From positions 186,001-250,000 of the forward strand of contig JASBTZ010000007.1 of NCBI GenBank assembly GCA_030148165.1: 64,000 nucleotides of DNA, written 5' to 3'. This document shows positions 46,519 through 55,500 of the stretch, one piece after another. The notes beneath the pieces were generated by a model. The model searched no databases. It worked only from the letters and a program-made list of their open reading frames with translations, and had not been told where the DNA came from. Every line of letters begins with the position of its first letter. Within the stretch, counting starts at the first letter, position 1. The position numbers were made by a program, and so were the translations under genes. Origin of the DNA: Bacteroidota bacterium (GTDB lineage Bacteria; Bacteroidota; Bacteroidia; Flavobacteriales_D; Crocinitomicaceae).

Positions 46519-47745
46519 ATGAAAATCCTTATCAGTTGTCTTCTTGTAGTCCTAAGTTTTACGGGAGTTGCGCAAGAATTTGAAATTGCCGCGAGCAAAT
46601 ATCCTTATTACAATATTATCGAATGGAAAGGCATGGGAGCCATTTTAATGAGTAAGGATCCGAGTGGAAACACGAAACAAGTAAACCTGACTTTGGTTGG
46701 AGATCAAACAACAAGTATTTGGGATCAGAAATTCAATCCTAAGAGCGAAGAGTTTTACTTTATTTCAAGCGAAAATGCGCGTTACGTTTATTTTCTCGAC
46801 AATCTTGAACCGGAAAATGGCAAGATCTATTTTAATCAGCTTAATTCAGCTGGAAATGTTAAGTCAACGAATGTCTTCATCGGAAATGCCATTAAGAGTC
46901 TTGGGGGAATTGATTACAATGATCTTGAACTGATCAACATTGTTGTAACTGATAAAGCGCTGGTTCATCATTTTCGATACCAGGATAAAAAGGAGAAAGC
47001 GATTGTTGAGATAGCGACATTTATTACGCATCACAACTTTAAATGCTATGCTGCTATTCTGGGTTCAACTCCAGAAGCTAATCTGAAGAAAGATGATGAT
47101 ATAGGACAGTGGGATTATGTAGGGTTTACAGATGACAAAATCGTGTTTGCTGCGAGAGATAAAATGGATAAGCAAATTGGATGGACAGTAAAAGAATACT
47201 CTTCTAAAGGAGTAGCAGGTCCATCACTGTTTATCAATGCTCCGAAAGGCTTGATTCCGGTCGAAAACATTGGATTCGGAACAACGGGCAAATACTATCT
47301 TAAAGGTTCCACTACGATGGACAAGGGATTACTTTCATTCATTAATGGAAAGTATTATATGGTTGGTGGACAGAAAAAGGAATCGGGTGCCGAGCTAACG
47401 CTGTATGAACTTGAAAACAATGAATGGAAAGAATTGAACAGCATGAAGCTCAATTACTTCATCGAGAAAAAGACCTTAAGCTTAGGGATTTATCCAATGA
47501 ATGAAGGAATCGGGTATCACCTGGATCATAACGGATATGATAAGGCCAGCATGATCACCTTTGATCCTAAAGTTGAGGTAGCCCATAACACATTCACCGA
47601 GAGAACGATCTATAATCCCAGCTCGGTATTCAACCGAAAAGAAAGAAAAGAATTCTGTGTTGAGCTTCCTGATCGCGTATTGACCTTTGACACGGAGCAA
47701 TTGGGCAAAGAGGGAGACGTTAAATTTACTCTAGAGAAGAAGTAA
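46519..47745 (+). CDS. Exported protein of unknown function
   Basis: I do not recognise a family. The start is moved from TTG 46480 to ATG 46519, because the latter gives a clean signal peptide, MKILISCLLVVLSFTGVAQ. The mature ~390 residues have many short beta strands (WDYVGFTDDKIVFAARDK, KGLLSFINGKYYMVGG), suggesting a beta-propeller-like fold, without a T9SS tail or lipobox. It is the first of three closely packed genes with the uridine-kinase-like gene 6 bp downstream. Confidence 0.7.
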   Translation: MKILISCLLVVLSFTGVAQEFEIAASKYPYYNIIEWKGMGAILMSKDPSGNTKQVNLTLVGDQTTSIWDQKFNPKSEEFYFISSENARYVYFLDNLEPENGKIYFNQLNSAGNVKSTNVFIGNAIKSLGGIDYNDLELINIVVTDKALVHHFRYQDKKEKAIVEIATFITHHNFKCYAAILGSTPEANLKKDDDIGQWDYVGFTDDKIVFAARDKMDKQIGWTVKEYSSKGVAGPSLFINAPKGLIPVENIGFGTTGKYYLKGSTTMDKGLLSFINGKYYMVGGQKKESGAELTLYELENNEWKELNSMKLNYFIEKKTLSLGIYPMNEGIGYHLDHNGYDKASMITFDPKVEVAHNTFTERTIYNPSSVFNRKERKEFCVELPDRVLTFDTEQLGKEGDVKFTLEKK

Positions 47746-47751
47746 GGTTCA

Positions 47752-48387
47752 ATGGATCAAACAATGATTATTGGTATCTGTGGGGGAAGTGGATCAGGAA
47801 AAACGACTTTACTGAAACGATTGTCAGCAACCTTCATGGATAAGGAACCGAGCATTTTCTCAATGGATAACTATTATCATCCCATTGAAAAACAAATGCT
47901 CGACGACAAAGGGTACTACAATTTTGATCTGCCTACCGCTCTGGATGAAAATAAACTAACGGAAGATCTCAGAAAGTTAGCTTCCGGTGAAGCTATTCAG
48001 GTTAAGGAATATCATTTTAATTCACCTCCAGGTAAAAATGTACTCATAACAATCGAGCCATCGGAATTGATCATCATAGAGGGTTTGTTTCTTTTTCATT
48101 ACAAGGGTGTAAAAGAGTTGTTAGATTATAGCATATTCATTGAAGTAGATCATGCTATTCAATTAGATCGAAGGCTATATCGTGATCAGGAATCTCGCGG
48201 CTACACGAGGGAGGGGATACTCTATCAATGGGAAAATCATGTAATGCCTTGCTACGAGAATTATTTATTACCTTACAAGAAAGATGCGGATTTCATCTAT
48301 AGAAACGACTCCAGAGCAGACGAAGATTTTGAAGTGTTGATTGATCAAATCTCCAGGAGGATGCACGTAACAAAACAGGAAGGTTGA
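47752..48387 (+). CDS. udk: Uridine kinase-like P-loop kinase
   Basis: Nucleoside kinase of the uridine kinase/phosphoribulokinase family, which phosphorylates uridine and cytidine in pyrimidine salvage. The P-loop is GICGGSGSGKTTLL (residues 8-21), the nucleoside-binding stretch is SMDNYYHP, and IIIEGLFLFH is the Walker B-like strand. Length 211 residues fits. A mismatch with classical Udk (longer tail missing) leaves room for another substrate. It overlaps the sensor kinase gene by 4 bp (TTGA). Confidence 0.88.
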   Translation: MDQTMIIGICGGSGSGKTTLLKRLSATFMDKEPSIFSMDNYYHPIEKQMLDDKGYYNFDLPTALDENKLTEDLRKLASGEAIQVKEYHFNSPPGKNVLITIEPSELIIIEGLFLFHYKGVKELLDYSIFIEVDHAIQLDRRLYRDQESRGYTREGILYQWENHVMPCYENYLLPYKKDADFIYRNDSRADEDFEVLIDQISRRMHVTKQEG

Positions 48388-51300
48388 AGTCACTGAAAAA
48401 ATATTATTTGCTTACAGCAGCCGTTGTTGTAAGTCTTTTGTTCGCATTTTCCTATTACAGAACGGTTTCTGTCAACTATGCATACTTCGTTGAACGATTA
48501 AATCAGCGCTTTACTGAATTAGAGAAAAACCTTCAAAAGACACTTTCAGAAACGATCGTTGATGTTGAGCAAAATGGTATCGATGAACAATGGCATGACC
48601 TTGAACAGTTTGACAATATTTTCATTCATATATATCAGAATGATTCACTCAAATACTGGAATTCAAATCTACTTCCAATCATACGTTATGCAGACATTCA
48701 CTTCCCTTCAAATGGAGTTGTACATCTGCAAAATGGATGGTATTACTCCCTTAGCGAAAAGAAAGATGGACTAACGGTTTGCGCTTCGTTTTTGATCAAA
48801 CGAGATTACACTTATGAGAATAAAGACCTCGTTAATGATTTTGTTAATGAATTGTACATTCCATTTGATGCAGTAATTGCGGTTGCGGAAGAACAAGGTC
48901 ATCAGGTGACTGACTCCGAAGGGAACTATCTGTTCTCCATAGTACCGTCTGAAGAGCAGGAAATAGGTTATCTGAAATCCATGCTGACAATGACCTTGTT
49001 GATAGTTTCAATTATCCTTTGGTTATTGATTTTAGTCAAGATCAAGAAGGCTATGCGTTGGCGGTTGAAATGGCTAATACCAATAGGAGTCCTGGGCTTG
49101 CGCTTTATGGCATTGTATTTTGATTGGTTCAGATTTATGGAGAACACAGCCGGATTTGACCCAAGTGTATATGCCTCAGATGTTCTTTTCCCAACATTTT
49201 TTGACTATTTACTCAACATCGCAGTTTTATTGTATCTGATGCATGAAATCGGCCAATGGTTCGAAAGGAAGCGTCCCCGGAATACAGTTAGATGGTTTGG
49301 ACTGACCTTGCTGGCATTGACAATCTTACCGTATTGGTTGATGATCTATTTGCTGAACGGACTGGTTGACAATTCATCGATTAGCTTTGAAATAGGTGAA
49401 ATCTTCAGTCTGGAGATTCTTTCAATCTATGGTATAGTCAGCCTGGGGATCTTTTTTTACCTCCTTTTCCAGTTCATTGTTAAGATACTGATAGCCCTTA
49501 GAAAAGCTGGCATACAGGCTTCTCATTTGGCCGTGGGAGCATTCTTTTTAAGTTGCGCTTATTTCATTTATGAAATTTATTTTGGGTACGAATTGTTGTC
49601 TGTTGCCTCTTTCCCTTTTGTACTCTATGGCACGGGAATATACATATCGTACAGGGATTCCAATAAAAAACCATTGGCAACAGGAATTATGTTGCTGATA
49701 TTCTTTGCCGGTACGATGAGTATGAGTCTGGGAGAGTTTAATCACCGCAAAGAAAAGAGTGAACGTGAAGTATTTGCAGCCCAGCTCGTAACTGAAAAAA
49801 GTATTGTTACGGAAGTAGAATATGCCTTATTGGCTCGAAAAATTCAAAAAGATAAATTTCTGAAAAAGTTCATCGCTTCTCCCATTGAAATTAGTGTTTC
49901 TGATTTTGAAGAGAACATGGAAAGACGCTTTTTCAATGGTTTTTGGGAACGGTATGAAATGCAGTTTAATCTGTTTGACGAAAATCACCTACCACTGATT
50001 GATAAAAGGGCGGAAAATCAGGACCTCTATCTAAGATTTCAGAACTTAATTCGTGAATCTGGAGTGCGTTCTGAAATCGATTCGAATATCTACTTTGTGG
50101 ATAACCACCGTGATCAGTATAGTTATATTATCAAACAGGAGATCAGAGGAAAAGATTCAACATCAGGTGTTTTACTTTGTGCTCTTAAATCCAAGAAGAT
50201 CCCTGAGGAGATTGGATTCCCGCGCTTATTAATATCATCAAAAGCCAATGTGCTCGAATCTCTGGAAGAATACTCAATTGCCAAGTTTCATGAAGACCAT
50301 CTGGTAACGCGCTATGGTAATTTTAATTATCCATCCTCTTATAAGATCATGTTGCCGGGAAAAATAAAGGATGAGATGTTCTTTGATTTTGGCGGTTATA
50401 ATCACTATATCCTCAGAAAATCAGATCTGGATGTCGTGATTCTTTCTACCAAGATCTCAACCTGGATCGATCAACTGACCAGGTTCTCATATTTGTTCTG
50501 TTTTTTCGGCATGTTATTACTTCCGCTAATGTTCCGTTCGAACCAACAGAATTCATCTCGCAGAACATTGACGTTGGCAATGAAAATCCAACTGATGTTA
50601 TTTACACTGGTATTTCTTTCGCTTTTAACATTTGGTTGGGGCAGCGGAGTATTCGTGAGAAATCAATACAACGAGTTTACGAGCGATGTAATTCGTGAAA
50701 AACTTAAGTCGGTTGAAACAGAGGTAAAGGCAAAGCTTGGGAATTTTGAAACACTGAGCATTGATAAGAATGGAGATTATATGCAGTATATATTGCAGAA
50801 ATTCGCACGCGTGTTCTTTACGGACATCAACCTTTATGATGCGGACGGCTACTTATTGGCTACTTCCCGTCCAAAAGTCTTTAATGTAGGCCTCCTATCC
50901 GAACAGATGAATCCAATGGCATTATCAAATCTAAAATATGGAAAACGAAGCGGATTTGTACAGCAGGAAAAAATAGGGGAGTTGGCGTATACCTCCGCAT
51001 ATCAACCATTCTATAATGCCGCGGATAAGCATTTAGCTTATATAAATCTTCAACATTTTGGTCAGCAGAATGAATTTGAAAGTCAGATTCAAAAATTCCT
51101 GGTAGCTATCATCAATGTATTTATCCTACTATTAGCCATTTCATTGATCCTCGCTGTATTTATTTCGAATTGGCTAACTGCACCATTGCGGATCTTACAG
51201 GAGAGCTTTGCACAAGTCAAATTTGCCAAACGAAATGAACGAATATCCTATGCAAAGGATGACGAGATCGGTGCTTTGGTTCAGGAATATAACATGAAAC

Positions 51301-52016
51301 TTGATGAATTAGAGTTTACGGCAGAACAGTTGGCGAAGAGTGAAAGAGAAACTGCCTGGAGAGAGATGGCAAAACAAGTAGCACACGAGATCAAGAATCC
51401 ATTAACACCGATGAGGCTAAGTGTCCAGCAGCTATTGAGAACATATGACCCAACGGATCCAAACAGTAAATCGAAACTGGATAAAGTAGCGAACTCAATC
51501 ATCGAACAGATTGATTCACTGACAAAGATCGCCAATGAATTTTCAAATTTCGCGAAAATGCCTTCACCTACGGAGGAACGTGTTGATTTGGTTTCACTTG
51601 TAAATAATGTTGCCGAAGTGTTCAATGAGACGGGCAATAGCAGAGTGACGTTTGAATCAAATGAACCGGAAGTATTTATCCGCGCAGATAAGGACCAGAT
51701 GATGCGAGTGTTTAATAACCTGGTTAAAAATGCGATCCAGTCTATTCCGGCAGATCGTGAAGGAAATGTTTCTATCAGTTTACTTACTAAGGAAAACAAA
51801 GTTGAAGTTCGAATCAATGATAACGGTATAGGGATAGAGCCGGGAAAACAATCTAAAATATTTGTTCCTTATTTCACTACAAAAAGTACAGGGACAGGGT
51901 TAGGTCTCGCTATGGTGAAACAGATTATTGAAAATCATCGGGGGACAATTGATTTCGAATCAGAGGTTAATGTAGGGACTACATTTATTATCGAACTACC
52001 AAGGGATGTAAAATAG
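48384..52016 (+). CDS. NtrY-like sensor histidine kinase with many membrane segments
   Basis: Very large (1,210 aa) sensor kinase. TM1 lies at about 7-25, then a periplasmic loop to about 195. A cluster of roughly eight membrane segments (about 198-460) is followed by a second large extracytoplasmic region, two more membrane segments, a further extracytoplasmic region, and a final membrane helix. Then come a HAMP domain (ISNWLTAPLRILQ), the H box VAHEIKNPLTPMRLSV (His about 1001), the N box FNNLVKNAIQSI, DNGIGIEPG, and GTGLGLAMVKQI. HAMP/DHp features resemble NtrY. The start is TTG overlapping the udk-like gene. No response regulator is adjacent. The stimulus is unknown. Confidence 0.9.
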   Translation: MKSLKKYYLLTAAVVVSLLFAFSYYRTVSVNYAYFVERLNQRFTELEKNLQKTLSETIVDVEQNGIDEQWHDLEQFDNIFIHIYQNDSLKYWNSNLLPIIRYADIHFPSNGVVHLQNGWYYSLSEKKDGLTVCASFLIKRDYTYENKDLVNDFVNELYIPFDAVIAVAEEQGHQVTDSEGNYLFSIVPSEEQEIGYLKSMLTMTLLIVSIILWLLILVKIKKAMRWRLKWLIPIGVLGLRFMALYFDWFRFMENTAGFDPSVYASDVLFPTFFDYLLNIAVLLYLMHEIGQWFERKRPRNTVRWFGLTLLALTILPYWLMIYLLNGLVDNSSISFEIGEIFSLEILSIYGIVSLGIFFYLLFQFIVKILIALRKAGIQASHLAVGAFFLSCAYFIYEIYFGYELLSVASFPFVLYGTGIYISYRDSNKKPLATGIMLLIFFAGTMSMSLGEFNHRKEKSEREVFAAQLVTEKSIVTEVEYALLARKIQKDKFLKKFIASPIEISVSDFEENMERRFFNGFWERYEMQFNLFDENHLPLIDKRAENQDLYLRFQNLIRESGVRSEIDSNIYFVDNHRDQYSYIIKQEIRGKDSTSGVLLCALKSKKIPEEIGFPRLLISSKANVLESLEEYSIAKFHEDHLVTRYGNFNYPSSYKIMLPGKIKDEMFFDFGGYNHYILRKSDLDVVILSTKISTWIDQLTRFSYLFCFFGMLLLPLMFRSNQQNSSRRTLTLAMKIQLMLFTLVFLSLLTFGWGSGVFVRNQYNEFTSDVIREKLKSVETEVKAKLGNFETLSIDKNGDYMQYILQKFARVFFTDINLYDADGYLLATSRPKVFNVGLLSEQMNPMALSNLKYGKRSGFVQQEKIGELAYTSAYQPFYNAADKHLAYINLQHFGQQNEFESQIQKFLVAIINVFILLLAISLILAVFISNWLTAPLRILQESFAQVKFAKRNERISYAKDDEIGALVQEYNMKLDELEFTAEQLAKSERETAWREMAKQVAHEIKNPLTPMRLSVQQLLRTYDPTDPNSKSKLDKVANSIIEQIDSLTKIANEFSNFAKMPSPTEERVDLVSLVNNVAEVFNETGNSRVTFESNEPEVFIRADKDQMMRVFNNLVKNAIQSIPADREGNVSISLLTKENKVEVRINDNGIGIEPGKQSKIFVPYFTTKSTGTGLGLAMVKQIIENHRGTIDFESEVNVGTTFIIELPRDVK

Positions 52017-52017
52017 A

Positions 52018-52048
52018 AAATCCCCTGTCGTAATAACGCAGGGGATTT
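52018..52048. terminator. Bidirectional intrinsic terminator
   Basis: AAATCCCCTG pairs with CAGGGGATTT around an 11-base loop, directly after the kinase stop. The plus-strand U-run is short (TTTAAT); the minus-strand side is followed by TTCTATTTT, so it may serve the convergent small membrane-protein gene too. Confidence 0.75.
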
Positions 52049-52072
52049 AATCGAACCTTATAAACACTCCTG

Positions 52073-52357
52073 TTAAGCTATTAAATAGTAAGCGATTAAC
52101 AAGATGTCCACAACTACACTGACCGTACCTGCTGTAAAGATGTATTTCATAGGGGCTACAGCCAGTAATAGACTTAATGTTGCCATGGTTGGAATAACAA
52201 CAAGTGTAAGAGCGCCAACATGTTGAACAGCTCCTAAACCTACGGCTAAACCACCTAGGCATCCAACAACTAAGAGAACAGCACAAATTAGTCCGAATCT
52301 GTGAAACTCTATATTCTTTCCTAATATTCTATCTGATGATTCTAATGTACTTGACAT
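52073..52357 (-). CDS. Small membrane protein, 94 aa
   Basis: Hypothetical protein with about three hydrophobic segments (FGLICAVLLVVGCLGGLAVGL, ALTLVVIPTMATLSLLLAVA, FTAGTVSVVVDILLIAYY) after a hydrophilic N-terminus, MSSTLESSDRILGKN. I recognise no family. A terminator follows it, and an AT-rich region with a weak -7-like GACCTTTG lies upstream. The overlapping minus ORF 52047-52286 is Cys/Arg-rich and is rejected. It is divergent from the reprolysin-like protease gene. Confidence 0.65.
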   Translation of the reverse strand: MSSTLESSDRILGKNIEFHRFGLICAVLLVVGCLGGLAVGLGAVQHVGALTLVVIPTMATLSLLLAVAPMKYIFTAGTVSVVVDILLIAYYLIA

Positions 52358-52426
52358 AATAATAAATTTTAAGGTTCACTTCAAAGGTCAGAATCTTATG
52401 CCTGCAGAAAAATGATCGTATCCAGT

Positions 52427-52459
52427 TATAAACATGACATAAGTCAACTATAAACATGA
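52427..52459. repeat. Two perfect 11-bp direct repeats 22 bp apart
   Basis: TATAAACATGA occurs at 52427-52437 and 52449-52459, exactly two helical turns apart, in the divergent region between the small membrane protein and the reprolysin-like protease. This layout resembles binding sites for LytTR-type or other tandem-binding response regulators, but the protein is not known. Confidence 0.55.
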
Positions 52460-52534
52460 TCTACCGGTAAAGCTTTGATTTTTATAGGTATTGAGAATGT
52501 TTTATATTTACTGTCTAAACTATTTTTTAAAACT

Positions 52535-55500
52535 ATGAAACGCTTAAAGTCATTTATTTTAGTAGCCTTTGTCTTGACGGTTACTATGGCTTTTTCTCAA
52601 ACAGAAAAAGACGTACGTTATTCAATCACCGAAATACCCTCTTCCAACGTCCCACTTATTGGGTCTGCACAAATTCGGGCAAATAATTTCAAAGTCTATC
52701 AATTAGACATTCAAAGCTTGAAGAGTCAACTTGTTGGAATTGCTAACAGGGAGGACCTGCTCAAAGGATTCGTTGCTAATGTCAAATTACCTCATCCGAA
52801 CGGAGAGATTCATACCTACAGGACTGTAGCTAACAGTACGCTTCATCCTAAATTAGCGGCGAAATATCCTTCAATCAAAACATATGATGCAGTTGGGGTA
52901 GAAAACTTAGCATCTGTTAAATGGGATATTACCGGCAAGGGTCTTCATGCGATGATCATGGTTCCCGGCGAGAGCACTATATATATTGACCCGCTGGTTG
53001 ATGGCAATACAGATTACTATATCGTGTATAGTAAAAAGGATTTCACAACGGATAAGGTCATGGATTGCAGTTTTAATGCGGACCTTCAAAAGATGGTAAA
53101 CAAAACAGAACCAGTTTCCGGAGAAGTTAAAGCATTCGGAACTTGTGAATTGAGAACTTATCGTTTGGCGCTAGCTGCAACAGGAGAATACACTACGTTC
53201 CACGGTGGAACAGTCGCTCAGGCACAATCTGCTCAGGCTACCACCATGAACCGGGTAAATGGAGTTTTTGAGAGAGATATGGCTATTACAATGGTTATCA
53301 TTCCGAATAATGACCTGATTATATACACCAATGCTGCATCGGATCCTTATGCTAATGGAAACCCGGGTACGATGATCAATCAAAACCAGACAAATATTGA
53401 CGCAACCATTGGAAATGGAAACTACGATATTGGCCATGTATTCGGAACGAATAGTGGTGGACTTGCCGGCTTAGGTGTGGTATGTAATAATGCCAACAAG
53501 GCAAGAGGAGTAACGGGATCTGGGGCACCTATCGGTGATCCATTCGATATCGATTATGTTGCGCATGAAATGGGACACCAATTTGGCGCGAATCACACAC
53601 AGAATAATAACTGTAACAGAAATAATCCGACAGCAATGGAACCTGGTAGTGCAAGTACAATTATGGGTTATGCCGGTATTTGTGCACCAAATGTTCAAAG
53701 CAATTCAGATGATCATTTTCACGGTATTAGTCTGGAAGAGATCGGAAATGAAATACTAAGTGCAGGCCATACCTGTGAAGTAATTACCGCGTTGGCCAAT
53801 AATGCGCCTATCGTGATGGGTACAAATGGAAATGTGACGGTGCCTGCCAACACACCTTTTGCGTTAACGGCATCAGTTATTGACGCGGATGGAGATCCAC
53901 TACTTTATTGTTGGGAACAAATGGACAATGCGGTTAGTACCCAACCGCCATCGCCTACTTCGACTGACGGTCCAAACTTTAGAAGTAACTCTCCTATTCT
54001 GGATTCAACGCGTTATTTCCCTAACCTGGCTGACTTAGCTGCAGGGATTTCTCCTACATGGGAAGTGCTTCCATCAGTTTCTCGTTCAATGAGCTTCCGT
54101 GTTACAGTTAGAGATAAGGATCTCAACGTTCCAGGATGTAATGATCACGAAGATGTAACAGTGACCTTTGATGGAAATTCGGGTCCGTTTGTTGTTTTAT
54201 ATCCGTCAGCAACTGGGATCATTTGGACAGGACTTACATCGGAAACGGTTACCTGGGATGTCGCAAACACTGATGTTGCACCTGTGAATTGTTCGAGTGT
54301 TGATATATTTCTTTCGACAGATGGTGGTTTGACATATCCTTTTACCCTGGCAACGGGTGTTCCAAATGACGGAGCTGAAACCATTGCTGTTCCCAACGTG
54401 GCAACAACAACAGCTCGGGTGATGGTTATGAATTCGAATGGAACATTCTTCGATATTTCTGACAACAATTTTGAGATTACGATGGCAACTTATGACTTTT
54501 CACAGTCAGTTAGCCCGAATGACACCAGTATTTGTCAACCGAATGATGCTAACTATGTTGTAAGTATCGGATCGGTTGGTGGATTTGCAGACCCGGTAAC
54601 ACTAAGCGTTTCGGGAGTTCCGGCAGGAGCCACATCATCATTTTCCGTAAACCCGGTTACACCGGTAGGTACAAGTACATTGAATATTACCAATACAGCA
54701 AGTGCAAGTCCGGGCATTTATACAATTACGATCTCCGGTACTTCAACTACTGGTACAAAGACCACTGATGTCACATTAACTATTTCAGATGGAAGTCCTT
54801 CACCGGTAACGCAAATCACACCTGCTGATATGGCAACAGGAGTGAGTGTTCCAACAGCATTTACCTGGACAACTGCACCCGAGATCGGAGTTACTTACGA
54901 GATTGATATTGCAACGGATCCAGGATTTGCGACTATCGTAGATCAGGCGATGGCATTGCCAACACCGGATTATACTTCTACTGTTTTATTGTCCAATACA
55001 ACCTATTACTGGCGAGTTAGATCCGTGACAGGATGTGGCCAATCTGCATGGTCGGCGGCATTTACTTTTACAACTAGTAATTGTAATTTATTAGTAAGTA
55101 CAGATGTTGGACAGGTGACGAATGTAGCAAGTGTTACATCGACAATTGTAGTTACGGCTTCGGGAACAATAACGGATGTGAATCTTATAGATTTTGATAT
55201 TACCCATCCTTGGGTTGGAGACCTTGGAGCTTCGTTGACATCTCCTCAAGGAACGGTCGTTCAATTATTCGATGGTCCTGGTATCCCTGCATCGACATGG
55301 GGATGTGCTAACGACGATATGTTGGTTACCTGGGATGATGCAGCGGCTTTAACGGCAACAGATTTGGAGAATATGTGTAACGCTACAGCTCCAACAATAA
55401 GTGGAACGTTTCAATCCATGGATCCGATGTCGAACTTCAACGGAGAATCAATAACGGGAACATGGACGTTGACCATTTTTGATTCTTATACGCAAGGTGA

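Noticed and set aside
51281-51817. 178-aa minus-strand ORF antisense to the sensor kinase
   Set aside because: Shadow frame inside the conserved kinase domain, Ser/Leu-rich with no family features.
52047-52286. 79-aa minus-strand ORF, Cys/Arg-rich
   Set aside because: Overlaps the more plausible 94-aa membrane protein in another frame and has nonsense-like composition.
54145-54468. 107-aa minus-strand ORF antisense to the reprolysin-like protease
   Set aside because: Shadow; repeats of Val/Thr reflect the antisense of a Thr-rich protein.
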